This document shows positions 26,842 to 33,189 of a stretch of 64,000 nt of DNA, in pieces. The DNA comes from Chitinophagaceae bacterium. Lineage in GTDB: Bacteria; Bacteroidota; Bacteroidia; Chitinophagales; Chitinophagaceae. The position numbers were made by a program, and so were the translations under genes. The notes under the pieces were generated by a model. The model worked only from the letters and a program-made list of their open reading frames with translations, ran no database searches and was not told the origin of the DNA. The stretch's first letter is position 1; each line of letters starts with the position of its first letter. The stretch is from NCBI GenBank assembly GCA_947459295.1, contig CANHCY010000004.1, forward strand, positions 25,720 through 89,719, in the 5' to 3' direction.

Positions 26842-27747
26842 ATGAAACCAACATTAGTAATTCTTGCAGCCGGTATGGCAAGCCGTTACGGTAGCATGAA
26901 ACAAATTCAATCTTTTGGACCTAGTGGCGAAACTATCATGGATTATTCGATTTATGATGCGATTGAGGCAGGTTTTGGTAAAATTGTTTTTATTATTAGA
27001 GAAGATTTTAGTGAGCAATTTAAGTCAATTTTTGAACCAAAGTTAAAGGGCAAAATTGCTACCGATTATGTATACCAGCATTTAGCTGCATTTACGGAAG
27101 GTAAAAATGTAACACCTGAGCGCGTAAAGCCTTGGGGAACTGCACACGCGGTTCTTTGTTGCAAAGGAAAATTAAATGAACCATTTGCTGTTATTAATGC
27201 CGATGATTTTTATGGTAAAGATGCCTTTGTACAAGCGGCTACTTTTTTAAACAATGAGTGCAATGATCAAACCTATTCCATTATTGGATATGAGTTGGGC
27301 AAAACACTAAGCGACAATGGAACGGTGAGTAGAGGGGTTTGTAGTGTAGATGATAACGGCAATTTAATTGACATAAACGAGCGTACTAAAATATTTAAGA
27401 ACGAAGACGGTGTTATTGTTTATGAAGATAACGATCAGTTATTTCCATTAACTGCAGATACCATTGTAAGCATGAATTTTTTATGTTACCCTGCTAGCTT
27501 TGTAGCACTTTGCGAATCAGAATTTTCTAATTTTTTAGATGCGCAAGGGATGGAATTAAAATCTGAATTTTTCTTGCCGTCTGTAACCAAGCATTTTGTG
27601 AATGCTAAATTAGGCAATGTAAAAGTGGGCACAACTTCTGCGAGCTGGTTTGGTGTTACTTATAAAGAGGATGCGCCTGTTGTACAAGCGAGTATCTCTA
27701 ATCTCGTAGAAAAAGGTTTGTATCCTAGTAATTTATGGGGACAATAA
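26842..27747 (+). CDS. Sugar-phosphate nucleotidyltransferase
   Basis: A 301-residue NTP_transferase-type protein. The nucleotide-binding loop is LVILAAGMASRYGSMKQI. Metal-binding aspartates appear in FAVINADDFYG. It activates a sugar-1-phosphate to an NDP-sugar; neither nucleotide nor sugar can be told from sequence. Bacteroidota relatives often sit beside kinases of cell-wall sugar salvage, but its neighbours here are unrelated. A near -7 box TAGCTTCG (26815-26822) is 19 bases before the ATG. Confidence 0.8.
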   Translation: MKPTLVILAAGMASRYGSMKQIQSFGPSGETIMDYSIYDAIEAGFGKIVFIIREDFSEQFKSIFEPKLKGKIATDYVYQHLAAFTEGKNVTPERVKPWGTAHAVLCCKGKLNEPFAVINADDFYGKDAFVQAATFLNNECNDQTYSIIGYELGKTLSDNGTVSRGVCSVDDNGNLIDINERTKIFKNEDGVIVYEDNDQLFPLTADTIVSMNFLCYPASFVALCESEFSNFLDAQGMELKSEFFLPSVTKHFVNAKLGNVKVGTTSASWFGVTYKEDAPVVQASISNLVEKGLYPSNLWGQ

Positions 27748-27764
27748 GTAAGCGAAAGCTGTAA

Positions 27765-28871
27765 TTATTTATCAAAAGACTTTACATAGTATACGCAAGA
27801 CTCAAGTGTTGCAATTTGATTTTTGCGTGACATTCGACTAATATTTGAACGGGTAGAAATTTTAATGTCTTTACCGCCATCGTTTGACGCATTGTAATCA
27901 TTAACTACTTTGTAAATATTGTTTGATTTTAGCGCAAATACAACACCTTCTAATTGTGCTTCCCTAGTGCTTAATACACCAATTACTTCGCCAGCATTAT
28001 CAAATACAGGAGCGCCAGAGTTACCAGGGTTGGCACTCATTTGTAATTGATAGGAGAGTGAATCTCCTTCGTAACCACTTCTAGCGCTTAAATAACCTGT
28101 GCCGTATACAATTTCGTTTCTTGGATAACCGAGTGTAAATATTTCTTCTCCTAAATCGGTGGTTGATTTACGAATAGAATATGGAAGTGATTTTTTTGAA
28201 GTAAAATCTGCGTCGTTAATTTTTAAGATTGCTAAATCTTTTTCTTTGTCCAGAAGTGCGATTTCAGCAACGTATTCTTTGCCAGTATTGTCTACAACAA
28301 TTGTACCGGTTCCTTTTATAACATGTGCATTGGTCACAATAAAACCTTTGGCATCAATTAAAAATCCAGAACCGCCACTAATAAATTTAACACCAGCAGG
28401 TAATTTACTTTTTACCTCATTGATAAGTTTGCCTTGGTATTGCTGACTTTTTTTGATCGCAGCGATATCGTTACTTAATTGCTGTATTTGATTGCTATGG
28501 CTAACTGGAGAAAGGTATAAAGCGAGTCCGCTAATGAATAATGCAATTACACCGCCAATAGAAGCTGCGATGGATGCCACTCTTTTGTACTTGTGAAATA
28601 ATTGTACAATTTTAGCGCTGCTTGAAACATTTTCGCTATTTGAAATCTCGCCGCGCTCCAATAAATTTTGATGCGTTTGAGTAAGTGTTTGTTTGATGGA
28701 TTTAATGGCGCTGTACTCGTTTATTTGCTGTAAGAACATGGCGTGTTCCACCACCATCTGGTCAATTTCGGGGGTATTTTTACGAACCAATTCAAAAGCG
28801 GCTTTTTCTTGTGCATCCATTTGGTTGCTCAGGTACTTTTCGATGGTTTCTAATAATAAAAAATCTTCCAT
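27765..28871 (-). CDS. Anti-sigma-like membrane protein fused to a trypsin-like (S1C) protease
   Basis: A 368-residue protein with three parts. Residues 1-97 are cytoplasmic: IEKYLSNQMDAQEKAAFELV and a helical stretch resemble the N-terminal segment of Bacteroidota anti-sigma factors. One membrane helix follows (98-120), then a coiled-coil-prone stalk (125-157). The trypsin-like domain (165-325) has its full triad: His183 in VTNAHVI, Asp212 in KEKDLAIL, Ser285 in NPGNSGAPVF. No PDZ domain follows. The gene starts 19 bases after the ECF sigma gene on the same strand, the usual sigma/anti-sigma order. I infer that it holds the sigma factor at the membrane and senses periplasmic stress with its protease domain. 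Confidence 0.8.
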   Translation of the reverse strand: MEDFLLLETIEKYLSNQMDAQEKAAFELVRKNTPEIDQMVVEHAMFLQQINEYSAIKSIKQTLTQTHQNLLERGEISNSENVSSSAKIVQLFHKYKRVASIAASIGGVIALFISGLALYLSPVSHSNQIQQLSNDIAAIKKSQQYQGKLINEVKSKLPAGVKFISGGSGFLIDAKGFIVTNAHVIKGTGTIVVDNTGKEYVAEIALLDKEKDLAILKINDADFTSKKSLPYSIRKSTTDLGEEIFTLGYPRNEIVYGTGYLSARSGYEGDSLSYQLQMSANPGNSGAPVFDNAGEVIGVLSTREAQLEGVVFALKSNNIYKVVNDYNASNDGGKDIKISTRSNISRMSRKNQIATLESCVYYVKSFDK

Positions 28872-28890
28872 GTTACTTATTCTGTGTTAC

Positions 28891-29457
28891 TTACTCTCCA
28901 ATATTGTACTGCGCAAAAAACAACTTTTTAAGGCGCATCAAACATTTGTATTTCTGGTTTTTGGCATTGTCGGCGTTGGTATAACCAAATTCCGATGCCA
29001 AAGCTTGCATGTCCATTTTTTGAAGGTAGTAGCCTTCCAACAGACTTTTACAAGGTTCACCTAAGCTTTTTAGTGCCCGATCCATAATAGCGAAGGCGGC
29101 GTCATGCTTAGCGTGCTGTTCGAGGTCGTCCTCCACAGCAATGGTTTCTTCCAAATTATCAACCGGTTGCGCATAGCGCCCTAATTGTTGCAATTTTTTG
29201 AGCCATAACCTGCGGCAAACAGAGTATATATACGTTTTAATTTGACAGGTTAAAACAAAAGACCCTGATTGAGCTTTTTCATACAAGGCAATCATTGCTT
29301 CCTGAAAAACGTCACGTGCATCGTCATAAGAGCCATTGTTGGCCAAAATAAAGGCCTGAATGGTACTGAAGTTCTCTTTGTAGAGTTGTTCAATAATGGC
29401 CGAATCATTGCTTGCCAGCCCCTTTAATAATGCTTGTTCGTTACTCGTAGCTTTCAC
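28891..29457 (-). CDS. ECF-type RNA polymerase sigma factor
   Basis: A 188-residue sigma factor with only regions 2 and 4. Region 2 covers about residues 20-95 (NGSYDDARDVFQEAMIALYEKA, then IYSVCRRLWLKKL). Region 4 covers about 125-185 (LGEPCKSLLEGYYLQKMDM, ALASEFGYTNADNAKNQKYK). The start codon is GTG at 29457; no ATG occurs for over 50 codons downstream. It is the first gene of a two-gene unit with the anti-sigma/protease fusion. Its upstream region carries the same two-block element as the divergent lipoprotein gene, which suggests autoregulation. Confidence 0.9.
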   Translation of the reverse strand: MKATSNEQALLKGLASNDSAIIEQLYKENFSTIQAFILANNGSYDDARDVFQEAMIALYEKAQSGSFVLTCQIKTYIYSVCRRLWLKKLQQLGRYAQPVDNLEETIAVEDDLEQHAKHDAAFAIMDRALKSLGEPCKSLLEGYYLQKMDMQALASEFGYTNADNAKNQKYKCLMRLKKLFFAQYNIGE

Positions 29458-29466
29458 TAAATACTT

Positions 29467-29499
29467 CTTTTAATACGCTTTAGGGTATAAAAGTAACCC
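29467..29499 (-). promoter_or_regulatory. Candidate ECF-type promoter of the sigma gene
   Basis: Minus-strand GGGTTAC (29499-29493), a 16-base spacer, GTATTAA (29476-29470). The first block lies in a 17-base element bounded by GGGT and ACCC (29483-29499). The same two blocks at the same spacing precede the lipoprotein gene. Transcription would start about 5 bases before the GTG start codon. Confidence 0.6.
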
Positions 29500-29544
29500 A
29501 ATATAGCCCGAAATCTTTTTTTTTGAAAAAAAAGGAGGTTAGGC

Positions 29545-29577
29545 GGGTTACCTTTTCACCCCTTCCGGTATCAATAG
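29545..29577 (+). promoter_or_regulatory. Candidate ECF-type promoter of the small lipoprotein gene
   Basis: GGGTTAC (29545-29551), a 16-base spacer, GTATCAA (29568-29574). Its first 17 bases match the sigma-gene element at 14 positions. GTATCAATAG against GTATTAAAAG matches at 8 of 10. An alternative reading as a housekeeping promoter (TTTG 29522-29525, TACCTTTT 29549-29556) is weaker because the box is imperfect and the spacer long. Confidence 0.6.
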
Positions 29578-29607
29578 GCACATTCATTCAAACAAAAACC
29601 CAAAAAA

Positions 29608-29784
29608 ATGAAAAAAGTATTCGCAATTTTAGCAGTAGTAGCTTTCGTAGCTTGTAATTCAGGTGAAAACAAAGAAGCAACTGTAGACACTACAGCAACT
29701 GACACAACTGCAACTGTATCTGGTGATACAACTGCTGTTTCTGGTGATACAACTGCAGCTGCAGGTGATACAACTAGACCTTAA
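29608..29784 (+). CDS. Small repeat-containing lipoprotein
   Basis: A 58-residue protein. The signal sequence MKKVFAILAVVAFVAC ends in a lipobox with Cys16, followed by NSGENKEATVD. The rest is low-complexity Thr/Asp/Ala with three seven-residue units, VSGDTTA, VSGDTTA and AAGDTTR (37-57). The mature protein is small, acidic and probably unfolded, anchored in the outer or inner membrane. A terminator follows about 100 bases later and a candidate ECF promoter precedes it, which supports a real gene. Function is unknown; stress-linked small lipoproteins of the entericidin kind are a loose analogy only. Confidence 0.8.
   Translation: MKKVFAILAVVAFVACNSGENKEATVDTTATDTTATVSGDTTAVSGDTTAAAGDTTRP
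29716..29778 (+). repeat. Three 21-base in-frame repeats in the lipoprotein gene
   Basis: Units at 29716-29736, 29737-29757 and 29758-29778 share the core GGTGATACAACT and encode SGDTTA-like heptads. Copy number may vary between strains. Confidence 0.85.
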
Positions 29785-29887
29785 TTAGTTAAAACATTAG
29801 CTAGATTGTTTAAGGCCTAAACGGTCAAAACTAGCTTGCCGGTTTCAACAATCTTTAAGATTTTCATATGGCAAGCAATCGTAAATA

Positions 29888-29920
29888 GCCTTCTTGTTTC
29901 TACAAGAGGGCTTATTTTTT
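29888..29920 (+). terminator. Terminator downstream of the lipoprotein gene
   Basis: GCCTTCTTGT (29888-29897), loop TTCT, ACAAGAGGGC (29902-29911), then TTATTTTTT. The stem is 10 pairs with one T-G. A second inverted repeat, AGATTGTT/AACAATCT (29803-29810 and 29847-29854), gives the 3' untranslated region another stem. Confidence 0.8.
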
Positions 29921-30031
29921 ATAGGTAGTAATTTTGGTTTTTCAAGCGGTACATTCGCTTAAGCCTTTAATAACTAAAGTTTGTTAGCATAAAATTTTTA
30001 GTCTCTTTTTAATTTAAGTAATTTTTATACT

Positions 30032-30039
30032 TATATTTG
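30032..30039 (+). promoter_or_regulatory. Candidate -7 element of the aromatic operon
   Basis: TATATTTG, a perfect TAnnTTTG box, ends 7 bases before the leader-peptide ATG at 30047. No good -33 TTTG is present at the usual distance. If used, the leader mRNA would begin almost at the start codon. Confidence 0.45.
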
Positions 30040-30046
30040 AAAAGAC

Positions 30047-30136
30047 ATGAGAGCATTATTCCTAAATACTTGGTTTAGTTTCTATTACTATTACTTCTTT
30101 ACAAAAAGGAGCCGGGTATTATATGTATTAGCGTAA
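30047..30136 (+). CDS. Aromatic-rich leader peptide of the phe/tyr operon
   Basis: A 29-codon ORF (ATG to TAA). Codons 9-18 read WFSFYYYYFF, so nine of ten are aromatic; in all there are five Phe, five Tyr and one Trp. Codons 21-24 (AGG AGC CGG GTA) hold the start of the antiterminator arm. The stop codon lies in the loop of that antiterminator. Codon content, the terminator that follows and the biosynthetic gene just downstream are what is expected of an attenuation leader such as pheL of enteric bacteria. It is not expected to have a function as a peptide. Confidence 0.85.
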   Translation: MRALFLNTWFSFYYYYFFTKRSRVLYVLA

Positions 30137-30184
30137 CAAAAAATTTTTACATACAATCCCGGCCAACTGGCCGGGATTTTTTTT
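30111..30184 (+). promoter_or_regulatory. Attenuator: mutually exclusive antiterminator and terminator before pheA
   Basis: Terminator: TCCCGGCC (30157-30164), loop AACT, GGCCGGGA (30169-30176), eight T; pheA begins at 30191. Antiterminator: 30111-30127 (GCCGGG, bulged T, ATT, mismatch A, TATGTA) pairs with 30148-30163 (TACATA, C, AAT, CCCGGC). That gives 15 pairs and uses up the 5' arm of the terminator. A ribosome stalled on the aromatic run (30071-30100) leaves 30111-30127 free, so the operon is read. A ribosome that reaches the stop (30134-30136) covers both arms' inner ends, so the terminator forms. Confidence 0.85.
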
Positions 30185-30190
30185 AACTAT

Positions 30191-31063
30191 ATGCCAACAA
30201 AAACTAAAATAACAAGAAAGCCTGTAAATGAAATGGGCATTGCCATTCAGGGTTACGAAGGAAGTTTCCATCAGGTAGCAGCGCGCACTATTTTTGGTAA
30301 AGACGTGGCCGTTGTGCCTTGTGCCACTTTTAGTGCACTTGTAAAAAAAGCAGAGAATAAAAAAGAATCGGCGGGCGCTATGATGGCCATCGAAAATTCT
30401 ATTGCGGGTAGCATTTTGCCTAACTATAATCTACTACTTCGCTCTTCATTAAAAGTAACTGGCGAAGTTTATTTATCTATTAGTCAAAACTTGCTCGTTA
30501 ATAAAGGCGTTCAATTAGCAGATATTAAAGAAGTGCATAGTCATCCTATGGCACTACTTCAATGTTTGGATTACCTCGAAAAAAACAATTGGAAATTAGT
30601 AGAGTCAGAAGATACAGCGCTAAGTGCAAAGCATCTCCTGCAGCATAGGTCTAAGCATGTGGCCGCGGTAGCCAGTAAATTAGCTGCCGAGCTTTTTAAT
30701 TTGGAAATTATTGGACCAGATATTCAAACACAAAAAAATAATTATACGCGGTTTTTGGTGTTGGAAAGAGCTGCAGATGTTGTAGAGGATCCGCTGGCCA
30801 ATAAAGCGTCTATTTATTTTCAAACCAACCATGCCAAAGGCGTACTTGCTAAAGTGCTAACACAAATTGCAAAGTTTGATGTTAACTTAACCAAGTTGCA
30901 AAGCATGCCTATTCCAGGAAGTAATTTTAAATACGGGTTCTATGCCGATATGGAATTTGACAAGCGTAAAAAACTGGATCAAGTACTTGCTGCTATAACG
31001 GGGTTAACCAATAGTGTAAAAATATTTGGCGTTTATCAGAAAGGAAAAATGCAAAAGGGGTAA
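30191..31063 (+). CDS. pheA: Prephenate dehydratase
   Basis: A 290-residue enzyme that converts prephenate to phenylpyruvate. The PDT domain (about 15-195) shows IAIQGYEGSFHQVAA and the AIENSIAGSI loop. The catalytic Thr-Arg-Phe motif is in KNNYTRFLVL. The C-terminal ACT domain (about 205-285) has LTKLQSMPIPG where many PheA proteins have the Phe-binding ESRP motif, so feedback by Phe may differ. No chorismate mutase domain is attached; that activity sits on the DAHP synthase at 34961. It is the first structural gene after the attenuator. Confidence 0.94.
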   Translation: MPTKTKITRKPVNEMGIAIQGYEGSFHQVAARTIFGKDVAVVPCATFSALVKKAENKKESAGAMMAIENSIAGSILPNYNLLLRSSLKVTGEVYLSISQNLLVNKGVQLADIKEVHSHPMALLQCLDYLEKNNWKLVESEDTALSAKHLLQHRSKHVAAVASKLAAELFNLEIIGPDIQTQKNNYTRFLVLERAADVVEDPLANKASIYFQTNHAKGVLAKVLTQIAKFDVNLTKLQSMPIPGSNFKYGFYADMEFDKRKKLDQVLAAITGLTNSVKIFGVYQKGKMQKG

Positions 31064-31081
31064 TACAAAAATTGGATTCTT

Positions 31082-32251
31082 ATGAACATGCAAACAGCAA
31101 ATAGATTAGACGGGATTGGTGAATATTATTTTTCACAAAAGCTCCGAGAAATTGAGCAGCTCAATAAAGCGGGTAAACAAATTATTAATTTAGGTATTGG
31201 AAGTCCCGATTTGGCGCCACACCCAGATGTGGTAAAGGCTTTGCAAGAAGCCGCTGCTCATGATAATGTACATGCGTATCAATCGTATAAAGGTGTTCCA
31301 ATTTTGCGAAATGCAATTGCCGAATTCTATCAAACATGGTATGGCGTTACGTTGGATCCTGAATCGGAAGTACTTCCACTTATTGGTAGTAAAGAAGGCA
31401 TCATGCATATTTGTATGACCTATTTAAATGCAGGGGATCAGGCTTTAATTCCAAACCCTGGTTATCCAACCTATAGCAGTGCTGTTAAATTAGCAGGAGG
31501 TGAACCCGTATATTACGATTTAACACTTTCTGGAAATTGGGAGCCAGATTTAGATGCACTCGAAAAAACAGATTTAACCAAAGTCAAATTAATGTGGGTG
31601 AATTATCCGCATATGCCTACGGGGCAACTTCCTTCAGATCATTTTTTTGAAGCCCTTATTGCATTTGCAACGAAACATCAAATATTAATTTGTCACGACA
31701 ATCCGTATAGTTTTATTTTAAATGAAACACCTAAAAGTTTACTCGCTGTTAAAGGCGCTAAAGAAGTGGTGGTGGAATTAAACTCACTCAGTAAATGTTC
31801 TAATATGGCTGGCTGGAGAGTGGGTATGTTGGCTGGGAAAAAAGAACGCATCGAAGAAGTGTTACGATTTAAATCCAATATGGATAGTGGTATGTATTTA
31901 CCAATACAACTTGCTGCTGCAAAGGCGCTTGGCTTAGGTAAAGATTGGTATGATAGCATCAATGTGATTTACAAAGCACGACGAGAAAAAGTTTTTGAAC
32001 TACTTGACTTATTAAAATGTACCTATTCAAAAACGCAGGTAGGCATGTTTGTGTGGGCTAGTATACCTGCGTCTTATGCCGATGGTTTTGCATTAAGTGA
32101 TAAAGTGTTGTACGAGGCCAATGTTTTTATTACGCCTGGTGGCATTTTTGGAACAGGCGGTAATGCATTTATTAGAATTAGTTTATGTGCGCCAGTAGAG
32201 CGTTTTGAACTTGCTCTTGAAAGGGTTAAAAATGCAGGTATTGCATTATAA
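31082..32251 (+). CDS. Class I/II aminotransferase (probably aromatic)
   Basis: A 389-residue fold-type I PLP enzyme. The substrate and cofactor motifs are INLGIGSPDLAPHP, then GSKEGIMH and PNPGYPTY. The cofactor lysine is Lys238 in NSLSKCSNMAGWRVG. Sequence alone resembles both aspartate/aromatic and LL-diaminopimelate aminotransferases. Its position between pheA and tyrA, 18 and 11 bases from them, makes transamination of phenylpyruvate and hydroxyphenylpyruvate the best guess. The ATG at 31088 is an alternative start. Confidence 0.85.
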   Translation: MNMQTANRLDGIGEYYFSQKLREIEQLNKAGKQIINLGIGSPDLAPHPDVVKALQEAAAHDNVHAYQSYKGVPILRNAIAEFYQTWYGVTLDPESEVLPLIGSKEGIMHICMTYLNAGDQALIPNPGYPTYSSAVKLAGGEPVYYDLTLSGNWEPDLDALEKTDLTKVKLMWVNYPHMPTGQLPSDHFFEALIAFATKHQILICHDNPYSFILNETPKSLLAVKGAKEVVVELNSLSKCSNMAGWRVGMLAGKKERIEEVLRFKSNMDSGMYLPIQLAAAKALGLGKDWYDSINVIYKARREKVFELLDLLKCTYSKTQVGMFVWASIPASYADGFALSDKVLYEANVFITPGGIFGTGGNAFIRISLCAPVERFELALERVKNAGIAL

Positions 32252-32262
32252 ATTATAGAACA

Positions 32263-33102
32263 ATGATTGTAACGATAATTGGTACGGGTTTAATTGGTGG
32301 TTCGATGGCGCTTACTTTAAAAGAGAAGGGCTTTGCCACAAAAGTGATTGGCGTAGATGCGAGTGAGCAGCATTTGTCCCAGGCGCTTGCACTTGGAATT
32401 ATTGACGAAGCGCATTCTTTACAAAATGCGGTAACGCAATCTGATCTAATCATTATAGCTACACCCATTAATGCCGCCGAAAATTTATTGCCTCAAATAC
32501 TTGATATCGCAACGAGTCAAGTTGTGATGGACGTGGGTTCTACCAAAAACAATATTTGTATGATTGTTGAGGCGCATCCAAAAAGGGGCCGTTTTGTGGC
32601 AACGCACCCAATGTGGGGTACCGAGTATAGTGGACCGGAAGCCGCTGTAAACAATGCTTTTACAGACAAGGCTACGGTTATTTGTTCAAAAGAAGCCAGT
32701 GACCCGGATGCTGCTGCCCTGGTGGAGCAGGTGTATCAGACCCTTGGCATGCACCTTTTATACATGGAGGCTGCTGCACATGACGTACACGTTGCATATA
32801 TTAGTCATATTTCACATATAACATCTTTTGCCCTTGCAAACACTGTTTTGGAGAAGGAAAGGGAAGAAGATGCCATTTTTGAACTGGCAAGTGGTGGTTT
32901 TGAGAGTACCGTTCGCCTTGCCAAGAGTAATCCAAGTATGTGGGTTCCGATCCTCATGCAGAATAAAGAGAACGTTTTAGACGTTCTTAATGAACATATC
33001 TCTCAATTAAGAAAATTTAAGGCAAGCTTAGAAAAGGAAGATCCTGATTATTTGCTTGAATTAATTGAGAAAGCCAACGGAATAAAGCGGATTTTAAAAT
33101 AG
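32263..33102 (+). CDS. tyrA: Prephenate dehydrogenase
   Basis: A 279-residue NAD(P)-dependent enzyme that makes 4-hydroxyphenylpyruvate from prephenate. The nucleotide site is IIGTGLIGGSMAL at residues 5-17. VMDVGSTKNNI and the catalytic-histidine segment ATHPMWGTEYSGP follow, then a helical dimer domain with HISHITSFALA. There is no ACT domain, so Tyr feedback may rest on the DAHPS-CM enzyme or on attenuation. It ends the first gene group; an 87-base gap with a promoter box follows. Confidence 0.93.
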   Translation: MIVTIIGTGLIGGSMALTLKEKGFATKVIGVDASEQHLSQALALGIIDEAHSLQNAVTQSDLIIIATPINAAENLLPQILDIATSQVVMDVGSTKNNICMIVEAHPKRGRFVATHPMWGTEYSGPEAAVNNAFTDKATVICSKEASDPDAAALVEQVYQTLGMHLLYMEAAAHDVHVAYISHISHITSFALANTVLEKEREEDAIFELASGGFESTVRLAKSNPSMWVPILMQNKENVLDVLNEHISQLRKFKASLEKEDPDYLLELIEKANGIKRILK

Positions 33103-33163
33103 GCCCGCTTTGTCAAAACAGGCTGAAAATAAATAAAAAACAGGCAAAACCCTACCTTATAAG

Positions 33164-33171
33164 TACCTTTG
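33164..33171 (+). promoter_or_regulatory. -7 element of the DEAD-box helicase gene
   Basis: TACCTTTG is a perfect TAnnTTTG match followed by C, as in several promoters here. It lies 18 bases before the ATG at 33190. The helicase and later aro genes can thus be transcribed independently of the pheA attenuator. Confidence 0.5.
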
Positions 33172-33189
33172 CCGCAAAATTTTTACTAC

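Noticed and set aside
29531..29540. AAAGGAGGTT, resembling a strong ribosome-binding site
   Set aside because: No start codon follows at a usable distance, and it lies upstream of the predicted lipoprotein transcript.
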